Assembly (NCBI RefSeq): GCF_001673535.1 | Contig: NZ_LZLY01000008.1 | Location: 1-59,069, forward strand | DNA length: 59,069 bases | DNA from: Mycobacterium sp. 1081908.1 | Lineage (GTDB): Bacteria > Actinomycetota > Actinomycetes > Mycobacteriales > Mycobacteriaceae | Direction of reading: 5' to 3' | In this document: positions 16,348 through 26,385 of the stretch, piece by piece | Numbering within the stretch: the stretch's first letter is position 1 | Layout of the letters: every line of letters starts with the position of its first letter | Made by a program: the position numbers and the translations under genes | Notes under the pieces: generated by a model | The model's input: only the letters and a program-made list of their open reading frames with translations | What the model was told of the DNA's origin: nothing | Databases searched by the model: none

Positions 16348-17217
16348 TCAGGCGCCGAGGAACCGCGCGACCGCTGCCGCCTCGCGGCGGCCCTGTTGGC
16401 GCCCGGCCACGGCGGAGTCGATGCGGCAGCGCGGATCCAGCGGGTTGGGCCCGAACGCCGCCAGCGAGTCGCCGTCGGCGAACACCGCGTGGGTCGCGCC
16501 GGCGAACGCGGCGATCTCGGCGGCCGGCCCGTCGCCGAACGGCGCCGGCGTGTCGGGCCCCGAGGGCACCAGCACCACCGCGGCGTCGCAATCGCCGGCC
16601 ACGCCGAGGTTGACCGAGCTGCCGACGCCGCCGTCCATGTAGCGCCGGACCCCAATCGTCACCGGCGGCCACGCTCCCGGCACCGCGCAACTGGCCGCCA
16701 CCGCATCCACGAGGCCGACGCCCGAGTCGCGATCGAAGACCACCAGTTCGCCGGTGGCCACGTCGATGGCGGTGATCCGCAGCACCCGTTCCGGCCAGTC
16801 GTGTGACGGCAGGCGCTGGGCGATCACGTTGCGCCGGACGGGCTCGGGGACGGTCTGCGTCGCCACCGCCACGGCCCCGATCCGCCGCATCTGCTGGCGG
16901 GTCTTGTCGAGCGCGTCGTCGTAGGGCTGGCCCAGGGCGGTCAGGAAGACCTCGGTGATGTCGTCGATGTCGACGCCGGAATCGATCTCGGCCGACGACT
17001 CGGCGATCTGCCGGTCGAACAGCGCCTCGAGCGGGCGGCCGCTGCCGATCTGCGCGGCGACGGCCGAACCCGCCGAGGTCCCCACCAGCACATCGGAATC
17101 CAGCAGCAGCCGGGCGGCCGCCGGTGACTCGTCGGCAATTCCGCGCAGAACCCCTGTCTCCCAGGCGATTCCGGCTATTCCGCCGCCGGCGAGCACGAGC
17201 GCCCGTCTGGTTGCCAT
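16348..17217 (-). CDS. Patatin-like phospholipase (Rv1062 type)
   Basis: A 289-aa second patatin, not a close copy of its neighbour. Motifs are LAGGGIAGIAWE for the oxyanion loop, VLVGTSAGSAV for the serine and YMDGGVGSS for the aspartate of the dyad. ATG 17217 is 3 bp after the stop of the upstream amidotransferase gene, so the two form an operon. The protein is cytosolic by sequence (no signal peptide). The two patatin genes meet tail to tail at a TGATCA palindrome that provides both stop codons. Confidence 0.87.
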   Translation of the reverse strand: MATRRALVLAGGGIAGIAWETGVLRGIADESPAAARLLLDSDVLVGTSAGSAVAAQIGSGRPLEALFDRQIAESSAEIDSGVDIDDITEVFLTALGQPYDDALDKTRQQMRRIGAVAVATQTVPEPVRRNVIAQRLPSHDWPERVLRITAIDVATGELVVFDRDSGVGLVDAVAASCAVPGAWPPVTIGVRRYMDGGVGSSVNLGVAGDCDAAVVLVPSGPDTPAPFGDGPAAEIAAFAGATHAVFADGDSLAAFGPNPLDPRCRIDSAVAGRQQGRREAAAVARFLGA

Positions 17218-17220
17218 GGA

Positions 17221-18087
17221 CTACGCCGACGTGTGCTGCGCCGCCTGGGCCGGCGCGCTCAGGTCGGACCGGCGAACCGGGTGTGCGGGCGGGTCGGGCA
17301 GCACCACGCGGCGGGTGACCCGCAGGCCGGCGTCGACGTGGACCAGCTCGCCGGGTTCCAGCAGGCGCCAGCGCGGGTCGTCGTCCATCGGTTCGCTGGC
17401 GAACACCACCGACGAGCGGGCGTACAGATGCTCGGACCGCGCGCGGATTCGGTGCGTCCGCAAGTCGAATTCGGGCGTTCCGCCCTGGTGTCGCCGGTCC
17501 AGGACATAGAGCTCGTGGGCGTCGGGGTAGCGCAGCGCCCACATGTCGGTGGCCGTGCTCAGCAGGACGTTGACCGCGTAGATCGGCGCGTTGCCCGCGA
17601 GCCATCGCACGGCGTCGACGAGGCCCGCCGTCTCGTCACCGCCGCGACCGCGGATCGAACCGGTGATCAGGGCGAACACCCGCTCGGAATCGGTGTCGCC
17701 CAGGACCAGGCCGTCGGTGCCGAGTTCGCGGAGCCGTTCGTCGATGCCGTCCAGCCCCTCGACCACGCCGTTGTGCGCGAAGATCCGGCCGTCCTGCAGA
17801 AACGGGTGGGTGTTGCGGACGTCGAGCGAACCCGTCGTCGCGTACCGGACGTGCGCCACGAAGGTCGTCCCGGTCAGTTCGTGCGCCTCCGTGGCGAATT
17901 GGGCGTCCTGCCACGCCGCGATCGGCTCCTTGTGCAGCTGCGGCCGGCCGTGCGCGTCAAAGACACCCAGCCCGGTGCCGTCCGGGTTCTTGCGGCTCTG
18001 CGCGGACAGGCTGTCCGGGGCGTTCAGCAACCAGAAGGTCGCGGTGCAAACGTCCGTCCCGGCGTGTAAGCCAAAAAGTCGGCACAT
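17221..18087 (-). CDS. Class II glutamine amidotransferase (Rv1061 type)
   Basis: A 288-aa Ntn-hydrolase starting MCRLFG, so Cys2 becomes the N-terminal nucleophile after Met removal. NPDGTGLG, FVAHVRYATTG and NTHPFLQDGRIFAHNGVV are the glutaminase-site motifs of this family, close to EgtC/YafJ-like proteins. It does not contain a synthase domain, so it either partners another enzyme or acts as a stand-alone amidohydrolase. It is not next to ergothioneine genes, so an EgtC role is not supported. Start is ATG 18087. Confidence 0.85.
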   Translation of the reverse strand: MCRLFGLHAGTDVCTATFWLLNAPDSLSAQSRKNPDGTGLGVFDAHGRPQLHKEPIAAWQDAQFATEAHELTGTTFVAHVRYATTGSLDVRNTHPFLQDGRIFAHNGVVEGLDGIDERLRELGTDGLVLGDTDSERVFALITGSIRGRGGDETAGLVDAVRWLAGNAPIYAVNVLLSTATDMWALRYPDAHELYVLDRRHQGGTPEFDLRTHRIRARSEHLYARSSVVFASEPMDDDPRWRLLEPGELVHVDAGLRVTRRVVLPDPPAHPVRRSDLSAPAQAAQHTSA

Positions 18088-18190
18088 GGTTCCGACCGTA
18101 CCGAAAGGCGGTCGGGCGCTTGGCCCCGCGACACTTAGATGGTTGCGACGACGCGCCGCGGCGCACCGCAACGGATTAAATCTCGGGGAG

Positions 18191-18394
18191 TCAGCCCGTC
18201 AGCATCGCCGAGAGGTCCCGCAGGGCTTGGCGCGCATGGCCCTTCCAGATTCGGCCGAACAGCGGCAGGGCCCACGATGTCAGCGGTGACCTCGGGTAGA
18301 TGTCCCAGCGCCAGGTGATCTCGGTCCCGCCCGCCGCCGGGGCAAAGATCCATTCGCCCACAACATGATCGACTCGCGCACGAGATCCGGCCAC
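18191..18394 (-). pseudogene. SRPBCC-family gene, 3' fragment
   Basis: Sixty-seven codons begin directly after the fadD14 stop and give the C-terminal half of a polyketide cyclase/START-like protein: a beta strand (GTEITWRWDIYP) then the long closing helix (GRIWKGHARQALRDLSAML). The N-terminal half of the fold is absent and there is no ribosome-binding site. H37Rv has Rv1059 and a ~157-aa Rv1060 between fadD14 and Rv1061. The most economical reading is a deletion that removed Rv1059 and the front of Rv1060, with one endpoint just beyond the fadD14 stop. Identity with Rv1060 is inferred from position. Confidence 0.55.
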
Positions 18395-20023
18395 TCAGTC
18401 GCGCGCCTCGACCACCCAGTAGCCGTGCTCGGCGTATCGCGCCCGGATGGCCTTCTTGTCGTACTTGCCGACGCTGGTGCGCGGAATCTCCTCGACGAAC
18501 GTCCACCGCTCGGGCAGCCACCACCGGGCCACCTTGTCCGCGAGGAACTTTCGCAGATCCTCGGCGCTCACCGACGAATGCTTGGCCACCACGACCGCCA
18601 GCGGCCGTTCCTGCCACCGGTCGTCGGGGACCCCGACGACCGCGGCCTCGAGCACCTGCGGGTGTGCGATCAGGCAGTTCTCCAGCTCCACCGACGAGAT
18701 CCATTCGCCGCCGGACTTGATCACGTCCTTGGCCCGATCGGTCAGCGTGACGAAGCCCCGCTCGTCGATGCGGCCCACGTCGCCGGTGCGCAACCAGCCG
18801 GAGTCGAACTTCGAGTCGTCGTGGCCGAGGTAGTAGGAGCCGGTGATCCACGGGCCCCGGACCTCCACCTCGCCGACGGCGGCGCCGTCGTTGGGCAGCA
18901 CCGCGCCGTCGTCGTCGACGATGCGCATCTCCACCCCGCACACCGGTTGACCCTGCGTCGCGCGGAACGCCCAGTGCTGGTCCTCCGGGGTTCCCGGCGG
19001 CGGCCAGGCCATGGTGGCCATCGGCGACGTTTCGGTCATGCCCCACAGCTGGCGGATCTGGACGCCGTGCTTCTCCTCGAACGTGCGCATCAGCGACACC
19101 GGGACGGCCGAGCCGCCGCAGACCACCAGGCGCAGCGAGGACATGTCGTGTTCGGGTTCTTCCTCCAGGCGGTGCAGGACGTCGTTCCAGATGGTCGGCA
19201 CGGCGCCGGCGACGGTGGGCTTTTGGGTCTCGACCATGCCGATCAGCGAGCGGGCGTCGAGGTGGCAATCGGGCAGCACCAGGTCGGCCCCCGCCATCAG
19301 CGCCGAATAGGGCAGCCCCCAGGCGTTGGCATGAAACATCGGCACGATCGGCAGCACACTGTCGACCGCCCCGACGCCGATGCCGTTGGTGGTGCACCCG
19401 CCCATCGCGTGCAGGAAGCTCGAACGATGGCTGTAGACAACGCCTTTCGGGTTGCCGGTGGTGCCGCTGGTGTAGCACATGGCGGCCGCGGACGTCTCGT
19501 CGATGTCGGGCCAGTCGAAGTCGGTGGACTCGGCGTCGATCACTTCGGCGTAGCGCAGCACGGTCTTGCCGGACGCCTCCAGCGCGGCCGTGTCCCCGTC
19601 GCCGACCACGATCACCGCCTCTACGGTCTTGAGCTCCCCCAGGACCGGTGCCAACAGCTTGGCCAGTGACGCGTCGACCAGCACGACGCGGTCCTCGGCC
19701 TCGTTGGCCACGAAAACGATCTGCTCGGGGAACAGCCGGATGTTCAGCGTGTGCAGGACGGCGCCCATCGACGGGACCGCGAGGTAGGTCGCCAGGTGCT
19801 CGGTGTTGTTCCACATGAACGTCGCGACGCGCTGGTCCCCGGTCACCCCGAGGCCGCGCAGCGCGTTCGCCAGCCGGGCGGCCTGTTCGCCCAGCTTGCG
19901 GTAGGTGGTCCGACGATACCCGTCGCCCGTCGCGGTGGTGACAGTGCGTTCACCGTGGATACCGCAGCCGTGCCGCATGATCGCGGCGATCGTCAGCGGA
20001 TAGTCCTGCATCGTGCTGTCCAT
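18395..20023 (-). CDS. fadD14: Fatty acid-CoA ligase FadD14
   Basis: A 542-aa acyl-CoA synthetase (AMP-forming) that adenylates a fatty acid and transfers it to CoA. The P-loop YTSGTTGNPKG is at residues ~184-194. The A5-type LWGMTETSP, the A7 aspartate in SGWLRTGDVG, the hinge DRAKDVIKSGGEWIS and the C-terminal catalytic lysine in RTSVGKYDKK are all present, so it should be active. ATG 20023 matches the length I recall for Rv1058 (543 aa). A longer frame starts at 20074 but adds an unlikely Arg-rich tail. Confidence 0.92.
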   Translation of the reverse strand: MDSTMQDYPLTIAAIMRHGCGIHGERTVTTATGDGYRRTTYRKLGEQAARLANALRGLGVTGDQRVATFMWNNTEHLATYLAVPSMGAVLHTLNIRLFPEQIVFVANEAEDRVVLVDASLAKLLAPVLGELKTVEAVIVVGDGDTAALEASGKTVLRYAEVIDAESTDFDWPDIDETSAAAMCYTSGTTGNPKGVVYSHRSSFLHAMGGCTTNGIGVGAVDSVLPIVPMFHANAWGLPYSALMAGADLVLPDCHLDARSLIGMVETQKPTVAGAVPTIWNDVLHRLEEEPEHDMSSLRLVVCGGSAVPVSLMRTFEEKHGVQIRQLWGMTETSPMATMAWPPPGTPEDQHWAFRATQGQPVCGVEMRIVDDDGAVLPNDGAAVGEVEVRGPWITGSYYLGHDDSKFDSGWLRTGDVGRIDERGFVTLTDRAKDVIKSGGEWISSVELENCLIAHPQVLEAAVVGVPDDRWQERPLAVVVAKHSSVSAEDLRKFLADKVARWWLPERWTFVEEIPRTSVGKYDKKAIRARYAEHGYWVVEARD

Positions 20024-20113
20024 CGCTGCACCGTATCGCCGCACACCGCCGCGAGAAAACGGGTTCCCTGACAACGCGTGTTTTGCTCTGCGCGGTTTAC
20101 CGCGCGGGCCCGG

Positions 20114-21220
20114 CTACGCCAGGGCGGGTTCGGCCGGCAGTAGCTCGGGCACGGCCCACTCGGCCGCCGGCTCGCTCTCGTGACACGACGCCGTCACCTC
20201 GATGCCCAGCGCGACGACCGAGGCGACCGGCGCCACGGTGACGGTGCCGGAGTAGTCGGCAACGTAGAGGTACCTGGCGTCGGCGCTCTCGACCACGCAC
20301 GACGGCTGGCCGGCCACCCCGATGGTGCCGACGACGTCGTGGGTGAGTGTGGACAGCACCGTGACGCCGTCGTCGCTGACCAGGTAGGCGCGATCGCCGT
20401 CGCCGCTGAGCGTCAGCGCGGTGAGGATGCCACCGATCTCGCTAATCTTGCTGGTGCCGGTGATCTTGGCGGTCCGGGTGTCGACGACGTCGATGACGGC
20501 GCCCAGTTCGGGGGCGCAACTGGCCACGTAGGCGAGCGCGCCGTTGGGGCTGAGCGCGACGTCGCGGATGGGCAGGCCGATCTCGACGGTGCTCAGGAGG
20601 CGTGATCGGGCCGGCGCGTGCGCGTCGATCAGGGCGAGCTGTCCGCCGCCGGGGCCGTTGGTCGCCAGGTAGAGGCGGCTCCCGTCCGCGCTGGACCGGA
20701 CGCATTCCGTGACGGTCCCGGGCCGGTTCGGCAGGGCGATCTCCTCGGTGCGGCCGGTCCTGGTGTCGCGGACGGCGACGCCGGGTCCGCCGGCGCCGTG
20801 GCGGCTGGCGTAGACGTGGTCGCCGTCGGGGCTGACCGCCAAGTCGCTGACGCTGAACGCCAGCGGATGCGTCGCGACGACCGTGTTGGTCGGCAGGTCG
20901 ATGACCCCGATCGAGTCATACGCCGGTGTCACGGTGCTGACGTATGCGCGGTTGGTGTCGCGACGGCCCACGGCGAGCGCGAAGGGCTCGGGCAGGCCGG
21001 CGACGGTCTGCACGACGCGGCAGGTGTCGGTGTCGATGACCGAGACGCTGTCGTAGCCATAGTTGGCCACCACCAGCCGGGTGCCGTCCGGGCTGGCGGC
21101 GATGCCGCTGATCGGACCTTGGCGCACCGCGATCCGCGCGACGACCGGAAATCCCGCCGCCGCGCCCAACTCGATGGCCCCGCCCTGGCCGGTGGCCTTC
21201 CGGTGGTTCAAGTCGCGCAT
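20114..21220 (-). CDS. Seven-bladed beta-propeller protein (Rv1057 type)
   Basis: A 368-aa YVTN-type repeat protein. Blades recur about every 45 residues with the pattern SPDGxxxxVANYGxDSVSVIDT, visible as GIAASPDGTRLVVANYGYDS, DLAVSPDGDHVYASRHGAGG, DVALSPNGALAYVASC and TLSGDGDRAYLVSDDG. Such proteins are scaffolds or lactonase-like enzymes; no catalytic residues are evident. I place the start at ATG 21220, which has GAAGGCGGTGCC upstream, but an in-frame start at 21343 would add 41 residues. In M. tuberculosis Rv1057 is controlled by TrcR, MprA and SigE. The genes for TrcRS lie 22 kb away in this window. Confidence 0.82.
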   Translation of the reverse strand: MRDLNHRKATGQGGAIELGAAAGFPVVARIAVRQGPISGIAASPDGTRLVVANYGYDSVSVIDTDTCRVVQTVAGLPEPFALAVGRRDTNRAYVSTVTPAYDSIGVIDLPTNTVVATHPLAFSVSDLAVSPDGDHVYASRHGAGGPGVAVRDTRTGRTEEIALPNRPGTVTECVRSSADGSRLYLATNGPGGGQLALIDAHAPARSRLLSTVEIGLPIRDVALSPNGALAYVASCAPELGAVIDVVDTRTAKITGTSKISEIGGILTALTLSGDGDRAYLVSDDGVTVLSTLTHDVVGTIGVAGQPSCVVESADARYLYVADYSGTVTVAPVASVVALGIEVTASCHESEPAAEWAVPELLPAEPALA

Positions 21221-21343
21221 GCTGGCACCGCCTTCGCTCGTGGTACGTCCGCGGGCGTTCACAGCAATCAAAGCCTCGCCGTGTCGCACCTGCGGCCCTG
21301 GATAAACCGCGTTACAGCACCCAGAGATGGTTTCTTTTAACAA

Positions 21344-21769
21344 ATTTTACCGACGAAATTCCGGGCAAAAATATTTCTCCACGAGCGCTGTGATACAGGT
21401 CACCTTAATAAACGCGATTGCGCCGCAGCCGTGCTCCAGCAATTAGTCGTGGGCGATTCGACGGCGAGGCGAATACGTCTTGGTAGACAGCCTTTTTCGC
21501 CCAACCAGCCGGCCGTCCGGGGCAGTGGACAGGCGTCCATAAATAAGGGAAATCTTATTATTTATCGATTGACGAGGTGAATGTCACACCTTGCTCGCTT
21601 GAGCGTGTCACCGGCCCACAGCAATTCACCTGGCGCGGCCTCGTGTTCGCCAATGGAACGGGTCCCTGTCCAGCATGGGGGCCGTCGTCTCCCCCGTGCG
21701 CGCTGAACCACCGAGCCCCCCGCAACGTCTACCGCAAAGACCCGGTTTCGATCGGAAGGGCTTGCCAGC
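21344..21769. other. Gene-free, AT-rich regulatory region
   Basis: No gene is seen here. The stretch contains AT-rich islands unusual for this genome: TTTCTTTTAACAAATTTTAC near 21331, GCAAAAATATTTCTCC near 21365, and an inverted repeat AATAAG-GGAAAT-CTTATT at 21542-21559. It holds the promoter of the propeller gene (minus strand) and of the O-methyltransferase (plus strand). Sites for TrcR, which binds AT-rich DNA, or for Lsr2 are plausible, but I could not recognise a defined box. Confidence 0.5.
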
Positions 21770-22930
21770 ATGACGCTCGACGTAGGTTCCACACCGTTGG
21801 TGCGCAACCGCGCGCAGGACATCCGCCGTGAGCGCCGGTTGATGCGCGTCTTCCAGAATCCCATCCTCGGCCCCCTGTTGCGCCGCTTTGCCGGCCCGGA
21901 GGACATCGTTCGGATGGGCATGTCCTTCTGGTCCTCGCGACTGATACTTTCCGCGGTCGAATCGGGCGTCTTCACCGAGTTGGCCAACGGAGCGGCCACC
22001 GAACAGGAGCTGGCCGACGCCCTCGGCTGGCACCCACGTGCCGCGACCACGGCGCTGGACGCCCTGGTTGCCGCGGGGTTGCTGCGGCGCGACCGAACGG
22101 GCCGGTACACCAACACGTTTCGCAGCGCGATGTTCCTGGACCGGACCAAGCCGAGCTATGTCGGTGGCCTGATGGAGTTGTCGAGCAAGCGCCTCTACGG
22201 CCTTTGGTCGAGTCTGGACGATCTCCTTCGCACCGGCCGTCCCGGCGCCGAAGAGGAACGCGGCGATAACGAGTTCTTTTCCATGCTTTATCGTGATCCG
22301 TTGGCGCTCAAGGGCTTTCTGGCCGGGATGACGGGCATCTCGACCGGGGAGGCGACGCTGCTGGCGGCCCGGTTTCCTTGGCGGCGCTTTCGCACGTTTT
22401 GCGACGTCGGTAGCGCCCAGGGCGCGTTTCCGGTGCGGGTCGCACTGACCCACCGACACCTGCGCGGCACGGGTTTCGACTTTCCCGCCGTGCGACCGAT
22501 CTTCGAGGAATATGTCGAGTCGTTCGACCTGGGCCGCCGATTGGACTTCGTCGAGGGAGACTTCCTCGAAAGTCCGCTGCCGCGGGCCGACGTGATTTCG
22601 TTCGGGCACGTGTTCCACGGGCGCAACCACGAGATCCGCCAGGAGCTGGTGGCGAAGGCCTATGCGGCGACTCCCCCCGGCGGCGCAATCATCGTGTACG
22701 ACGCGATGATTCAGTCTGGGCGGCTGAAGAACCGGGGCAACAACTACATGAGCCTGCTGTCGAGCCTCAATATCATGATGGAGTCGCGGGAGGGCTACGA
22801 AGCCTCCACCGCCGCCTGCGCGGAACTGCTTGGCGCAGGCGGCTTCACTCGCGTCAAGGTGCGACATCTCGTGGGTCCCACCTCGGCGGTGTTCGGTTAC
22901 AAGCCGGGCCGGTTGCCGGCGGCGGCCTGA
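21770..22930 (+). CDS. SAM-dependent O-methyltransferase, dimerising plant-COMT type
   Basis: A 386-aa methyltransferase. Residues ~55-135 are an N-terminal winged-helix dimerisation domain (ESGVFTELANGAATEQELADAL, LDALVAAGLLRR). Residues ~185-375 are the class I catalytic domain, with a somewhat degenerate SAM motif FCDVGSAQGAFPV, VEGDFLESPLPRADVISFGHVFH and the candidate base histidine in FHGRNHE. This architecture fits hydroxyneurosporene/tetracenomycin O-methyltransferases, so a small aromatic or isoprenoid hydroxyl is the probable acceptor. It converges with the PII gene after 8 bp. Confidence 0.85.
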   Translation: MTLDVGSTPLVRNRAQDIRRERRLMRVFQNPILGPLLRRFAGPEDIVRMGMSFWSSRLILSAVESGVFTELANGAATEQELADALGWHPRAATTALDALVAAGLLRRDRTGRYTNTFRSAMFLDRTKPSYVGGLMELSSKRLYGLWSSLDDLLRTGRPGAEEERGDNEFFSMLYRDPLALKGFLAGMTGISTGEATLLAARFPWRRFRTFCDVGSAQGAFPVRVALTHRHLRGTGFDFPAVRPIFEEYVESFDLGRRLDFVEGDFLESPLPRADVISFGHVFHGRNHEIRQELVAKAYAATPPGGAIIVYDAMIQSGRLKNRGNNYMSLLSSLNIMMESREGYEASTAACAELLGAGGFTRVKVRHLVGPTSAVFGYKPGRLPAAA

Positions 22931-22938
22931 GCCACCGC

Positions 22939-24704
<1,766 letters not shown>

Positions 24705-25047
24705 GGTTCAGACACACCCCAATTCGAGCCGTCGGGCTATCATCAGCTGCGGTGCGAAAGTGACGCCGTAGACGCGTGAAGCCTTTGCCCGGATTGTTTC
24801 GGCCGTGTATGCAACGGTTTAAATCCTGATTTCATTTGTTCACCGCGAGCCGGCCCCTCCAGGCCCCCGGTCGGGGCGTCCGGTAGGCCGGCGGCGCGAG
24901 TCGGGAATTACCTTGGGCGACCGGCAATTTCGCACGAGTCAAATAGGGCCACGATTCTGGGCGATGCTGAACCAATTGTGCCGCAACATCGTCGGAGTTA
25001 TATAGGCCGGTTCACGAGGCCCGCCCAGGGCCACATGCTGGACGTCG
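24705..25047. other. Intergenic region between divergent amtB and monooxygenase genes
   Basis: No gene is supported here. About 340 bp separate the amtB start from the flavin monooxygenase start. It holds an AT-richer patch (GTTTAAATCCTGATTTCATTTGTTCACC, 24817-24844) likely to carry the amtB promoter. Read on the minus strand, fragments such as GTGAACAAATGAAAT loosely recall half-sites of a GlnR box, but spacing is poor and I do not call one. Confidence 0.4.
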
Positions 25048-25062
25048 GTGGACAGGAAAGCT

Positions 25063-26277
25063 ATGCAACGGGATTCGCGGCTGAGCGGTCCGACGGGCGT
25101 GGTGCGGCTCGTCAAGACCGAAACGTTGGAGCACCAGGTCGTCGTCGTCGGCGCCGGTGCCGCGGGGGTGTCGATGGCACTGAGCCTGCGCGATCGTGGC
25201 GTGCGGCCACTGCTGATCGACCGTGCCGACGCGGTGGGCTCGTCCTGGCGTGGTCGCTACGACAGGCTGAAACTCAATACCTGCAAACAGTTTTCGCATC
25301 TTCCCGGTCGGCCCTATCCCAAGGACACGCCGATCTTTCCGACCCGCGATCAAGTCGTCGAGCACCTCGAAAGGCACTCCCGCGAGGACGGGATCGAGTT
25401 GCGGCTCGCCACCGAGGTCTGCCGGATCGACCGCCACGGTGACGGCTGGTTGTTGCGAAGCACATCCGGCGACATCGCCTGCCGCCAGGTGGTCATGGCG
25501 ACCGGATACGAGCACACGCCGCTGATGCCCGCTTGGCCGGGCCTCGACGGCTTCGAGGGCCGCGTGCTGCATTCGTCGGCGTACCGCAACCCCGCACCCC
25601 ACCGCGACGAGCGCGTGCTCGTGGTGGGGGCCGGGTCGTCGGCGCTGGAGATCGTGCACGACGTGGCCACCGGTGGGGCGCGTAAGGCGTGGCTGGCGGT
25701 GCGGACGCCGCCGAACATCATGCTGCGCTCGTTGCCGGGCGGGCTGCCCTCGGACCTGATCGCGACGCCGCTGTTCCGCGCGCCGGTTCCGCTCGCCGAT
25801 GCGTTGGCGACGCTGGGACGCCGATTGAGCATCGGAGACCTTGGCGCGTACGGGTTACCGACACCGTCCGAAGGCGTGTTCGCCCGCGGGATCCGGCTGG
25901 GCCGCGCACCCGCGATCGTCGACCGGGATGTGATCGACGCGATCCGCGACGGTTCGTTCGAGGTGGTCCCGACCATCGAGCGATTCGACGCTCGCGGCGT
26001 CCGGTTGGTCGACGGACGACGCCTGGAACCGGACGCGGTCATCTGCGCGACCGGCTACCGGCGCGGCCTGGAACCCGTGATGGGTCACCTCGGGGTGCTC
26101 GACGAGCGCGGCCTGCCGTCGGCCACCGGCGAAACGCCGGCCGCGGCGGGCCTGCGGTTCATCGGCTTTCAATCCCGGCCGGGGCTACTCGGCTACGTCG
26201 CCAAGCAATCCAGAAACGTCGCCCGCCGCATCGTCGCGGAACTCGAAACCGCCGTGCCGTCGCGTCGGCTCCGATGA
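25063..26277 (+). CDS. Flavin-containing monooxygenase
   Basis: A 404-aa FMO-like oxidase. The FAD Rossmann motif is VVVGAGAAGVSMALSLRDRG near residue 25 and the NADPH-binding motif is VLVVGAGSSALEI near residue 190. Between them a FMO-type segment (DRADAVGSSWRGRYDRLKLNT) is seen, and the end carries the ATGYRRGLE motif. I start it at ATG 25063, which has GGACAGGAAAGCT before it; a GTG at 25048 is in frame. It precedes a P450 on the same strand by 108 bp, so both may belong to one oxidative pathway. Confidence 0.88.
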   Translation: MQRDSRLSGPTGVVRLVKTETLEHQVVVVGAGAAGVSMALSLRDRGVRPLLIDRADAVGSSWRGRYDRLKLNTCKQFSHLPGRPYPKDTPIFPTRDQVVEHLERHSREDGIELRLATEVCRIDRHGDGWLLRSTSGDIACRQVVMATGYEHTPLMPAWPGLDGFEGRVLHSSAYRNPAPHRDERVLVVGAGSSALEIVHDVATGGARKAWLAVRTPPNIMLRSLPGGLPSDLIATPLFRAPVPLADALATLGRRLSIGDLGAYGLPTPSEGVFARGIRLGRAPAIVDRDVIDAIRDGSFEVVPTIERFDARGVRLVDGRRLEPDAVICATGYRRGLEPVMGHLGVLDERGLPSATGETPAAAGLRFIGFQSRPGLLGYVAKQSRNVARRIVAELETAVPSRRLR

Positions 26278-26323
26278 CGCCAGCTAACGCTTAATTTTCG
26301 TATTACCGTTATCTACACCGCTA

Positions 26324-26380
26324 TTCAACATGTGAGCAAAATGCTTTGTTGAACTAATCAACCGAGTTGATCGTGTCAAC
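26324..26380. promoter_or_regulatory. Operator-like cluster of TCAAC/GTTGA half-sites
   Basis: Five half-sites occur within 57 bp upstream of the P450 start at 26386. TTCAACA at 26324-26330 and TGTTGAA at 26347-26353 form a spaced inverted repeat. ATCAACCGAGTTGAT at 26357-26371 is a perfect 6-3-6 palindrome, and another TCAAC is at 26376-26380. Palindromes of this shape are typical TetR- or MarR-type operators. The regulator is not identifiable in the window. Confidence 0.6.
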
Positions 26381-26385
26381 TGGGT

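Noticed and set aside
24817..24844. GlnR-box-like fragments upstream of amtB
   Set aside because: Half-sites do not have the GTnAC-n6-GAAAC spacing; not strong enough to call.
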